DNA of 5,746 nucleotides from Clostridiales bacterium (GTDB lineage: Bacteria > Bacillota > Clostridia > Oscillospirales > Oscillospiraceae), in assembly GCA_004555705.1 (NCBI GenBank), contig SFHI01000092.1, positions 1 through 5,746 on the forward strand, written 5' to 3'. Position numbers and translations under genes: made by a program. Below are positions 1 to 5,630 of the stretch, piece after piece (within the stretch, counting starts at the first letter, position 1; every line of letters begins with the position of its first letter). The notes below the pieces were generated by a model, which searched no databases, was not told where the DNA came from, and saw only the letters and a list, made by a program, of their open reading frames with translations.

Positions 1-16
1 CCATAGTATTTTGCCC

Positions 17-65
17 CATCTCTCTTTGATGGTGCTATTATACTGTGGAATATGACCAATAAAAC
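17..65 (-). promoter_or_regulatory. Possible leftward promoter at window edge
   Basis: On the minus strand a perfect TATAAT lies at 37-42. At 17-bp spacing the -35 position (60-65) reads GTTTTA, which is a poor match, so the call rests on the -10 box. Downstream on the same strand are a purine-rich GAGAGATGGGG stretch and possible ATG codons at 17-19 and 2-4, which would begin a gene running off the left edge. The reading frame is too short to identify anything. Confidence 0.25.
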
Positions 66-123
66 GGACTAAGTCCAAGTTTTTAAACTAACACGTTTGA
101 TTTTTATCCCGAAGGGATTCCTT

Positions 124-158
124 AATTGTCAATTGTTAATTGTCAATTGTCAATTCTC
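124..158. repeat. Period-7 tandem repeat (AATTGTC)x5
   Basis: Five consecutive heptamers read AATTGTC, AATTGTT, AATTGTC, AATTGTC and AATTCTC, so units 2 and 5 carry one substitution each. A small hairpin, ATCCC-GAA-GGGAT (106-118), lies just before it. The AT-rich composition contrasts with the GC-rich genes. A 12-nt piece, AATTGTCAATTC, recurs in inverted orientation at 5456-5467, after the last gene. No coding role is visible; overlapping short reading frames look accidental. Function is unknown. Confidence 0.75.
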
Positions 159-204
159 AACAACAATGCTGTCTCCCTCCGGCGGTACTGTCCGGGGACG
201 GAAA

Positions 205-239
205 TCGGCTCCCCCGTATGGGGGAGCCGACGTTTTTTT
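205..239 (+). terminator. Strong rho-independent terminator, plus orientation
   Basis: An 11-bp perfect stem (TCGGCTCCCCC at 205-215 with GGGGGAGCCGA at 220-230) encloses a GTAT loop and is followed by CG and seven T residues (233-239). This is a textbook intrinsic terminator for transcription entering from the left. The T run overlaps the stop codon of the leftward small gene at 238-240. On the minus strand the same stem is followed only by ATTTCC, so it would be a weak terminator for the leftward dapH/Cys-rich transcript, although a bidirectional role is possible. Confidence 0.8.
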
Positions 240-381
240 AGCAGCAGCCGCAGTTATTGTTGTCGCAGCCGCAGCCGCCCCAGTTGTTGTTGCCGCAGTT
301 GCAGAACAGGAGGATCAGGATGATGATCCACCACCAGTTGTTGCCGCCGAAGCAATTACACAGATTATTGTTGCCGCACAT
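238..381 (-). CDS. 47-residue Asn/Cys-rich small membrane protein
   Basis: This is a hypothetical small protein of 47 residues. The start at 381 is chosen because GGAGGT (388-393, minus strand) sits 6 nt upstream; the in-frame ATG at 420 has no comparable site. The protein has ten cysteines (C2, C8, C10, C27, C29, C37, C39, C44, C46, C47), Asn/Gly runs, and one hydrophobic segment at about residues 16-26 (three Trp followed by Ile/Leu/Phe), long enough only for a short or partial membrane span. The C-terminal half is a CxC-rich tail (CGCD, CGCC). Similar tiny proteins are common in Clostridia and, as I recall, are sometimes auto-annotated as chorion-like high-cysteine proteins, a name without functional meaning. 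Metal binding or disulfide formation at the membrane is conceivable but not shown. It lies 67 nt downstream of dapH on the same strand, so it may be read through from it. Confidence 0.75.
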   Translation of the reverse strand: MCGNNNLCNCFGGNNWWWIIILILLFCNCGNNNWGGCGCDNNNCGCC

Positions 382-448
382 AAGATTACCTCCGAAATGG
401 GATTGAGCTTTGCCGCTCATTCCATGGTATTCCGGGGGCCAAAAAATG

Positions 449-1141
449 TTACAGTTCCCGCAGGGCCTCCACCAGGGCGGTTTTCCCGGCGGTTTTTTCG
501 TCCTTGCGCTTGATGACCCGGGCGGGGCAGCCTGCCACCACGGTTCCCGGCTCCACATCGCTCACCACCACGGCGCCCGCGGCCACCACCGCGTCATGGC
601 CGATGCGGCAGCCCTCGATGACCACGGCGTTGGCCCCGATGAGCACGTTGTCCTCCACGATCACCGGGGTGGCCGAGGCGGGCTCCACAACCCCCGCCAG
701 CACGGCCCCCGCGCCGATGTGGCAGTTGCAGCCCACGGTGGCCCGGCCGCCCAGGACGGCGCCCATGTCGATCATGGTGCCCTCGCCCACCACGGCGCCG
801 ATGTTCAGGATGGCGCCCATCATGATCACGGCGTTTCTGCCGATCTCCACCTGCTCCCGGATGATGGCGCCGGGTTCGATCCGGGCGGGGATGTCCTTCA
901 GGTCCAGCATGGGGATGGCGGAGTTGCGGCAGTTGTTCTCGATCTCCAGATGGTCGAAGGAATTGCCCTCCAGCACCGGGGATACGTCCTTCCAGTCGCC
1001 GAAAACAATGCGGCACCCTTCACCGGTGGGCATCTCATGGCAATTGGGGAACTTTACCTCGGGATTTCCCCAGACATACAGCTTCACCGGGGTCTTTTTC
1101 TCGGAGGTGCGGATATACTCAATAATTTCCTGCGCGTTCAT
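449..1141 (-). CDS. dapH: Tetrahydrodipicolinate N-acetyltransferase (DapH)
   Basis: Uses acetyl-CoA to N-acetylate L-2,3,4,5-tetrahydrodipicolinate, giving N-acetyl-L-2-amino-6-oxopimelate, the first committed step of the acetylase branch of diaminopimelate/lysine synthesis in the cytoplasm. The 230-residue protein has the family length (about 235). Residues 1-85 form the DapH-specific N-terminal domain (MNAQEIIEYI start, then FGDWKDV). Residues 86-205 are a left-handed beta-helix of hexapeptide repeats, with the family signature CHIGAGAVLAGVVEPAS at about 140-156, including H141, and the closing GCPARVIK at 204-211. The start is supported by AAGGAGAG (1147-1154) 5 nt upstream. The same frame stays open far upstream across the intergenic repeat and antisense to the next gene, but this is a GC-rich artefact. 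Divergent from the deacetylase and aminotransferase of the same pathway. Its promoter must lie within or beyond repeat element A. Confidence 0.95.
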   Translation of the reverse strand: MNAQEIIEYIRTSEKKTPVKLYVWGNPEVKFPNCHEMPTGEGCRIVFGDWKDVSPVLEGNSFDHLEIENNCRNSAIPMLDLKDIPARIEPGAIIREQVEIGRNAVIMMGAILNIGAVVGEGTMIDMGAVLGGRATVGCNCHIGAGAVLAGVVEPASATPVIVEDNVLIGANAVVIEGCRIGHDAVVAAGAVVVSDVEPGTVVAGCPARVIKRKDEKTAGKTALVEALREL

Positions 1142-1146
1142 AGAAT

Positions 1147-1154
1147 CTCTCCTT
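1147..1154 (-). promoter_or_regulatory. Ribosome binding site of dapH
   Basis: AAGGAGAG on the minus strand, 5 nt before the ATG at 1141. It fixes the dapH start inside a frame that is open for more than a kilobase further upstream. Confidence 0.85.
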
Positions 1155-1174
1155 ATCCTGGCAGCAGACGGACT

Positions 1175-1420
1175 GACAAATTGGTGTTCGAAAGAGTGCG
1201 CCAAATTACCTGTCATTGCGAACCAGTGCGCACACTGGTGTGGCAATCCCCCGGTTGAATGGAACCAGGTAACGACTACCACCAGAAAACGCAACAACCC
1301 CGTTTTTCCTGGCAATTGTCGGCACATTTCCCCTCTAACCGGGGGATTGCCACACCAGTCTGCGGACTGGTTCGCAATGACAGAAAACTTTGACGCGCAG
1401 CGACAAACTCCCAATTTGTC
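1175..1420. repeat. Palindromic MITE-like element, copy A
   Basis: A 246-bp non-coding element bounded by perfect terminal inverted repeats GACAAATTGG (1175-1184) and CCAATTTGTC (1411-1420). Inside are two 46-bp inverted arms (1211-1256 and 1337-1382), beginning TGTCATTGCGAACCAGT and ending CAATCCCCCGGTT, which match at 44 of 46 positions. Around them is a weaker inverted region of about 26-28 nt, and in the middle an 80-nt core. Each arm also folds on itself (CCAGT/ACTGG). No transposase and no clear target duplication are seen. Copy B at 3797-4035 shares arms and core. The architecture fits a small non-autonomous transposable element or a REP-like element. It starts 20 bp upstream of the dapH ribosome binding site. 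Confidence 0.85.
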
Positions 1421-1457
1421 TCTCTGATGAATTTCACTGTCTTTTTGATTTCCTACT

Positions 1458-1486
1458 AAGATACCATCTTTTCGCTCAATGCGCAA
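1458..1486 (-). promoter_or_regulatory. dapH: Tentative dapH promoter
   Basis: On the minus strand TTGCGC (1481-1486) is separated by 17 bp from TATCTT (1458-1463). The matches to consensus are only 3/6 and 4/6. It is the best pair I found beyond repeat element A. If used, the dapH mRNA would start near 1450 and carry the whole of element A in a leader of about 300 nt. A promoter inside the element is the alternative. Confidence 0.25.
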
Positions 1487-1493
1487 GGAAAAA

Positions 1494-1522
1494 TTGACAG
1501 AGGGGCAGGGAAGGAGTATAAT
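1494..1522 (+). promoter_or_regulatory. Consensus sigma-A promoter for deacetylase-patA operon
   Basis: TTGACA (1494-1499), a 17-bp spacer and TATAAT (1517-1522) match the housekeeping promoter consensus at 12 of 12 positions with ideal spacing. Transcription should begin near 1529, leaving a leader of about 45 nt before the ATG at 1574. That leader is too short for a lysine riboswitch, and no operator-like palindrome is obvious around the boxes, so strong constitutive transcription is the simplest reading. Confidence 0.88.
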
Positions 1523-1558
1523 AAATTTTAAATTCTGCCCGCTGCAACTTACTTCACC

Positions 1559-1565
1559 AGGAGGG
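1559..1565 (+). promoter_or_regulatory. Ribosome binding site of the deacetylase
   Basis: AGGAGGG lies 8 nt upstream of the ATG at 1574, a near-perfect Shine-Dalgarno sequence that fixes the start. Confidence 0.85.
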
Positions 1566-1573
1566 AACCGCCT

Positions 1574-2662
1574 ATGCAAATCATTGACGACCGCCGGGCG
1601 CTGCACCGGATTCCGGAGCTGGACCGGGATGTGCCCAAAACCACCGCGTATCTGCGCGCTGCCCTGGAGGGCCTGGGGTGTAAGCTGTTCGTCCCCGCCC
1701 GGGGGTCCCTGTGCGCCTGGTTCGACTTTGGGAAAAAGGAGGCCATTGCCTTCCGGACGGACATCGACGCCCTGCCCATCCACGAGCACACCCGGCTTCC
1801 CTTCGCATCGGAGCACCCGGGCCGGATGCACGCCTGCGGCCACGACGGCCACATGGCAATCCTTCTGGAGCTGGCCCGGCGGCTGTCCAAAATAGAGAGC
1901 CTTCGCTACAATGTGCTGCTGGTGTTCCAGTGCGCCGAGGAGACCACCGGCGGGGCCAAGGACATCTGCGACGCGGGGGTTTTCAAGAAATACCGGGTGA
2001 AGGCCATTTTCGGAATGCACCTGTGGCCGGGGCTGCCGGAGGGCATGGTTTTCAGCCGGAAAAACGAGATGATGTCCCGCTCCTGCGAGATCAAGGTGGA
2101 CATCTACGGCAAGTCCGCCCACATCGCCAAGGCCCGGGAGGGCGTGGACGCTCTGGCCGCCGGGGTGGAATTCTACCGCCGGGTGACCGCCATGGAGGGG
2201 GCCCTGCCTGCCAAGGTCTTCCGGCTGCTGAAATTCGGAATGTTTACCAGCGGCACCGTCTGCAACGCCCTGTCCGACCACACCCATATGGAGGGGAGCC
2301 TGCGGGCTTTCCAGGACGAGGTGTTCTATAGCCTCCGAGCCGGCATCGTGTCCATCGGCAAGGAGATCGAGCGCTCCACCGGCTGCACCGTGAACATCTA
2401 CATGAACGACGGGTACCCGGCCATCATGAACCCCCCGGAGCTGTACAAAACCGTCCGGAAAACCGTGGGCTTCTTCGAGCTGGACGAGCCCAGCATGATC
2501 ACCGAGGACTTCGCCTGGTACCAGAAGGTGCTGCCGGGAATGTTCTTCTTCCTGGGGGCCGGGAATACCCCCGCCCTCCACGCCGACGACTTCACCTTTA
2601 ACGAGGAAATTCTCCAGAAAGGCGCCGATTTCTTCGAGGAACTGGCGAAAACCTTCCCATGA
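1574..2662 (+). CDS. dapL: N-acetyldiaminopimelate deacetylase (M20 family)
   Basis: Predicted to hydrolyse N-acetyl-LL-diaminopimelate to LL-diaminopimelate and acetate, the third step of the acetylase branch. The 362 residues compare with about 370-375 for the B. subtilis enzyme YkuR, also called DapL (a name used elsewhere for an unrelated aminotransferase). M20D metal and catalytic residues are visible: ACGHDGH at 87-93 (C88, H90), CAEE at 120-123 (E122 as likely base, E123 as ligand), GMHLWP with H149, and LHADDF with H336 near the C terminus. GKSAH (179-183) opens the lid/dimerisation domain, about residues 165-275. No signal peptide, so it is cytoplasmic. From sequence alone, hippurate or other N-acyl amino acid hydrolase activity is possible; the specific call rests on the adjacent dapH and patA. 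The stop overlaps the aminotransferase start. Confidence 0.87.
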   Translation: MQIIDDRRALHRIPELDRDVPKTTAYLRAALEGLGCKLFVPARGSLCAWFDFGKKEAIAFRTDIDALPIHEHTRLPFASEHPGRMHACGHDGHMAILLELARRLSKIESLRYNVLLVFQCAEETTGGAKDICDAGVFKKYRVKAIFGMHLWPGLPEGMVFSRKNEMMSRSCEIKVDIYGKSAHIAKAREGVDALAAGVEFYRRVTAMEGALPAKVFRLLKFGMFTSGTVCNALSDHTHMEGSLRAFQDEVFYSLRAGIVSIGKEIERSTGCTVNIYMNDGYPAIMNPPELYKTVRKTVGFFELDEPSMITEDFAWYQKVLPGMFFFLGAGNTPALHADDFTFNEEILQKGADFFEELAKTFP

Positions 2663-3792
2663 TCCCTTTGAATCAGAACCTATCCTCCCTGCGCCGCAGC
2701 GCCATAAGGGTCTACACCAATCTGGCCAACACCACCCCCGGCTGTGTCAAGCTGACCCTGGGGGAGCCGGATATGCAAACCCCCGCGAACATCCGCGCCG
2801 CCGCTGCCTCCGCCCTGGAGGCGGGACAGACCCACTACGCCCCCAACCAGGGCACCCCAGAGCTGCGCCGTGCCATCGCGGAATATGAAACCGCCCGGGG
2901 AAACACCGTGACGGAGGATCAGGTGCTTGTCACCATCGGGGCCACCCAGGCCCTCTATACCGCCCTGACGGGCATCCTGAACCCCGGGGAGGAGGTCATC
3001 ATCCCCACCCCTGGCTTCGTGCTGTACGAGTCCATCGTCCTGGCGGCGGGGGGAAGGCCGGTATTTCTGGACGTGTCGAAAACGGATTTCCAGATTACCG
3101 AAGAAGCCCTGGCAGCGGTGCTTACGCCCAAAACCAAGGCGATTGTCCTCAACTCCCCCAACAACCCCACGGGGGTGGTGCTGGAGGAAAGCAGCATGGC
3201 AGCCGTCAAGCGGGCGGTATTGGGAAAGCCCATTTTCGTCATCTGCGACAATGTGTATAACCTTCTGTGCGAAGAAACTCCCCCGGACCTGAGCCTGGAC
3301 CCGGAATGCGCGGACCAGGTGCTGGTGTGCCAGAGCTTTTCGAAGCCCTGGGCCATGACCGGCTGGCGGGTGGGGTATCTCACGGCCCCCGGCTATGTAA
3401 TGGAACGGCTGCTGCTGCTCAGCGCGGCCACCATTGCCTCGGTGCCCACCTTCGTCCAGGCCGCGGCGGTGGAGGCGCTGAAAACCGACCCGGGGCCCCT
3501 GGCGGAAATCTTCCGCCGAAGGAGGGAATATGTCACCCGGCGGCTGAAAAGCATGGGGCTTACTTTCCCGGAGCCCCGGGGGGCCTTCTATGTGTTCCCC
3601 GACATCCGGCGGTTCGGCCTTTCCAGCGACGAATTCTGCACCCGAATGATCCGGGAGGCCGGCGTGGCCGCCGTGCCCGGAAGCTGCTTTGGATTGGAAG
3701 GCTACGTGCGCCTGTCCTGCTGCTGCGGGGATAATGACCTCCGGGAGGGCCTGGACCGCATGGAACGGTTCCTCGCCACATTTCCCCACTGA
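2659..3792 (+). CDS. patA: N-acetyl-LL-diaminopimelate aminotransferase (PatA-type)
   Basis: Pyridoxal-phosphate class I/II aminotransferase, predicted to move an amino group from glutamate to N-acetyl-L-2-amino-6-oxopimelate, the second step of the acetylase branch. The 377 residues are normal for the family. Fold-type I landmarks appear in order: LGEPDMQTP (34-42), HYAPNQG (59-65), SPNNPTG (166-172, N169 contacting the cofactor), DNVY (197-200), SFSKPWAMTGWR with Schiff-base K229 and R237, and YVRLS with R351 for the substrate carboxylate. The start ATG overlaps the deacetylase stop as ATGA, and the nearest purine-rich GAGGAA is 17 nt away, too far to be a good ribosome site, so translation is probably coupled. 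Aspartate or other amino acid transaminase activity cannot be excluded; the dapH/deacetylase context decides the name. No clear terminator follows; repeat element B begins 4 nt after the stop. Confidence 0.85.
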   Translation: MIPLNQNLSSLRRSAIRVYTNLANTTPGCVKLTLGEPDMQTPANIRAAAASALEAGQTHYAPNQGTPELRRAIAEYETARGNTVTEDQVLVTIGATQALYTALTGILNPGEEVIIPTPGFVLYESIVLAAGGRPVFLDVSKTDFQITEEALAAVLTPKTKAIVLNSPNNPTGVVLEESSMAAVKRAVLGKPIFVICDNVYNLLCEETPPDLSLDPECADQVLVCQSFSKPWAMTGWRVGYLTAPGYVMERLLLLSAATIASVPTFVQAAAVEALKTDPGPLAEIFRRRREYVTRRLKSMGLTFPEPRGAFYVFPDIRRFGLSSDEFCTRMIREAGVAAVPGSCFGLEGYVRLSCCCGDNDLREGLDRMERFLATFPH

Positions 3793-3796
3793 ACCG

Positions 3797-4035
3797 GGCA
3801 AATTGGTATTTGAAGGTGTGCGTTACAAATTACCTGTCATTGCGAACCAGTCCGCAGACTGGTGTGGCAATCCCCCGGTTGAAAGGAACCAGGTAACGAT
3901 TACCACCAAAAATCGCAACGACTCCCACTCTCCCGGGCACTATTCGATACATTTCCCCTCTAACCGGGGGATTGCCACGCCACTCAAGCGCACTGGCTCG
4001 CAATGACAGCGTATATTCGCCAACATCAATTTGTC
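3797..4035. repeat. Palindromic MITE-like element, copy B
   Basis: A 239-bp second copy of the element at 1175-1420, in the same orientation. Terminal repeats are GGCAAATTGG (3797-3806) and a slightly decayed ATCAATTTGTC (4025-4035). The left arm (3835-3880) equals the arm consensus, with inner hairpin CCAGT-CCGCAG-ACTGG. The right arm (3962-4008, 47 nt) has diverged in the hairpin tip and gained one base. The core (3881-3961) is clearly alignable with the core of copy A, for example the shared GGAACCAGGTAACGA near the left arm. It occupies nearly the whole gap between patA and the deacylase. Long antisense frames across it are not believable genes. Confidence 0.85.
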
Positions 4036-4066
4036 TGTTTCTTCCATATCCGCATTGCCCCTTCTG

Positions 4067-4074
4067 AAAGGAGG
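4067..4074 (+). promoter_or_regulatory. Ribosome binding site of the D-aminoacylase-like gene
   Basis: AAAGGAGG sits 5 nt before the ATG at 4080 and fixes the start. I found no convincing promoter between repeat element B (ending 4035) and this site, so the gene is read from within the element or by readthrough from patA. Confidence 0.85.
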
Positions 4075-4079
4075 CCTTT

Positions 4080-5426
4080 ATGAAAACCCTGATTACCGGG
4101 GGGCGGGTGATTGACCCGGCGAACCTGGTGGACGCGAAGCTGAATCTTCTCGTGGAAAACGGGAAAATCGCCTGGGTGGGCCAGGGGATGGTTCCTGCCG
4201 ACCGGGTGCTGGATGTGACCGGAAAAATCGTCACCCCCGGCTTCATCGACATCCATATGCACGAGGATCCCGTGTCCGGCGGGGAAATCCGGCCCAGCAT
4301 CTTCCCCATGATGCTCCGCATGGGCGTCACCACCGCCGTGGGCGGAAACTGCGGCATCAACGTGTACGATCCCGGGGACTATCTGGATATGGTAGACCGA
4401 GACGGCGCTCCCGTGAACGTGGCGCTGTTTGCGGGCCACGAATACTACCGCAAGGAAGCGGGGGCCCGGGACATCTACTCCCCCGCCTCGGAAAGCGAGA
4501 AGCAGGGCATGGAGGCGGGCATCACCAAAGCCCTGGACCGGGGCTGCGTGGGCGTGTCCTTCGGGCTTCGGTATGTGCCCGGGGCGGACAAGAACGAATT
4601 CTACCGGGCGGCCAAATGCTGCGCCCCCTCGGGGAAGCTCATCGCCTCCCACCTGCGGGACGACGCCGACGGCATCTTTGACGCCATTGACGAATTCTGC
4701 GCGGCGGGGGTGGAATACGGTCTTCCCGTCCAGATTTCCCACATCGGCTCCATGGGGGGCTTCGGCCAGATGGAGGGTGTTCTGCGGCAGCTGGACGCCT
4801 GCAGGCTCAACGGGCTGGACGTGGCCATGGACTGCTACCCCTACTTTGCCTTCTCCACCCGCATCGGCACCCCCACCTACGACCCGGGGTGGCTTCAGCG
4901 TTACCACTGTGATTATGACGTGCTGGAGTTCTGCGAGGGCAGGTACAAGGGTCAGCGGGCCACCAAGGAGACCTTCGACGAGGTCCGCCGGGACTTCCCG
5001 GACTGCATCACCGTCTGCCATGTGATGCAGGAGGCGGATATCCGCAGGGCCTTCCGCCACAAAGCCGTGATGCTGGGCAGCGACGGCCTGATGGACAACG
5101 GCCAGGGCCATCCCCGGGCGGCAGGCTCCTTCCCAAGGTTTCTTGCGGAGTTTTCCCGGAAGGGAGACTTAAGCCTATACGACGCGGTGGAGAAGATGAC
5201 CTCCCAGAGCGCGGAGCGCCTCGGTTTTGAAACCAAGGGCCGATTGAATGTGGGCGCTGACGCGGATATCACCATCTTTGACTACGACAAAATCCAGGAC
5301 AAGGCCACCTTCGAACACCCGGCAGCAGCCCCGGAGGGCATCGAATACGTGCTCATCGGCGGCGAAATCGCCCTGGCGCACGGTGAGATTCTCAAAGACG
5401 ATTGCGGCAAAGCCGTTCGTAAATAA
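4080..5426 (+). CDS. N-acyl-D-amino-acid deacylase family amidohydrolase
   Basis: A zinc amidohydrolase of the D-aminoacylase group, expected to release a D-amino acid from its N-acyl derivative in the cytoplasm. Landmarks appear in order: an N-terminal composite beta-domain (TLITGGRVIDP, VTPGFID), the HxH pair H59/H61 (IDIHMHED), the bridging cysteine C91 in GGNCGI, H191 (ASHLR), H221 (ISHIGS), catalytic D335 in GSDG, then HPRAAGSFPR (344-353), MTSQSAERLG (373-382) and the C-terminal GRLNVGADADITIFD that completes the beta-domain. This set matches the metal and catalytic residues known for D-aminoacylase. The 448 residues are slightly short for a family usually around 480-530, but no core motif is missing. 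Exact substrate is not predictable; dihydroorotase- or dipeptidase-like relatives share the fold. It follows the diaminopimelate genes after a 287-bp gap filled by repeat B, so a functional link is uncertain. Confidence 0.85.
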   Translation: MKTLITGGRVIDPANLVDAKLNLLVENGKIAWVGQGMVPADRVLDVTGKIVTPGFIDIHMHEDPVSGGEIRPSIFPMMLRMGVTTAVGGNCGINVYDPGDYLDMVDRDGAPVNVALFAGHEYYRKEAGARDIYSPASESEKQGMEAGITKALDRGCVGVSFGLRYVPGADKNEFYRAAKCCAPSGKLIASHLRDDADGIFDAIDEFCAAGVEYGLPVQISHIGSMGGFGQMEGVLRQLDACRLNGLDVAMDCYPYFAFSTRIGTPTYDPGWLQRYHCDYDVLEFCEGRYKGQRATKETFDEVRRDFPDCITVCHVMQEADIRRAFRHKAVMLGSDGLMDNGQGHPRAAGSFPRFLAEFSRKGDLSLYDAVEKMTSQSAERLGFETKGRLNVGADADITIFDYDKIQDKATFEHPAAAPEGIEYVLIGGEIALAHGEILKDDCGKAVRK

Positions 5427-5476
5427 CCGGGCCGGGAAAACCGGGCTGAGGTTGCGAATTGACAATTGCCCAAAGC

Positions 5477-5630
5477 GATAAATTGGGAGTTTGTAGGGCT
5501 GACGGAAAGCAATACCTTCCCCCGGGGGGAAGGTGCCCCGCAGGGGCGGATGAGGAATGGCGAAACCTGAAATTTTCCGCAGCGGTAGGAATTACGGTAC
5601 AGCATTTGGACGAATTTCGATAAATTGGGA
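5477..5630. repeat. 13-nt direct repeat flanking part of the 3' spacer
   Basis: CGATAAATTGGGA occurs at 5476-5488 and again, in the same orientation, at 5618-5630, 142 bp apart. The first copy extends to GATAAATTGGGAGTTTGT (5477-5494), which matches the reverse complement of the right end of element A (1403-1420) at 17 of 18 positions. The repeat could be an element end used twice, or a scar of insertion. Confidence 0.6.

Noticed and set aside
11..41. Rightward promoter TTGCCC...TATTAT near the left edge
   Set aside because: Spacing is 19 bp, the -35 box is weak, and no gene follows on the plus strand.
1211..1382. CRISPR array
   Set aside because: There are only two arms per element, inverted rather than direct, without regular unique spacers.
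1175..1420. Lysine riboswitch (L-box) in the divergent region
   Set aside because: The folded region is a symmetrical repeat present elsewhere in the window, not an L-box, and the leader of the rightward operon is only about 45 nt.
410..1427. Long plus-strand frames opposite dapH
   Set aside because: The His/Gly- or Thr/Pro-rich translations are products of the dapH repeat structure read backwards; they have no ribosome site or family match.
449..2581. A 710-codon open frame on the minus strand running from antisense of the deacetylase through the repeat into dapH
   Set aside because: Only the last 230 codons match a family, and dapH has its own ribosome site at 1147-1154. The upstream part is antisense to a well-supported gene plus repeat sequence; long open frames are expected opposite GC-rich codons.
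2680..3801. A 373-codon minus-strand frame opposite patA
   Set aside because: It has low-complexity Gly/His/Arg-rich content and no recognisable motif, and it is the shadow of a well-conserved aminotransferase.
4026..5111. A 361-codon minus-strand frame opposite the D-aminoacylase-like gene
   Set aside because: It is the antisense shadow of a gene with complete catalytic motifs, and it has no domain of its own.
5427..5460. Intrinsic terminator right after the deacylase stop (CCGG-GAAAA-CCGG)
   Set aside because: The stem is only 4 bp and no T run follows, so it is too weak to call.
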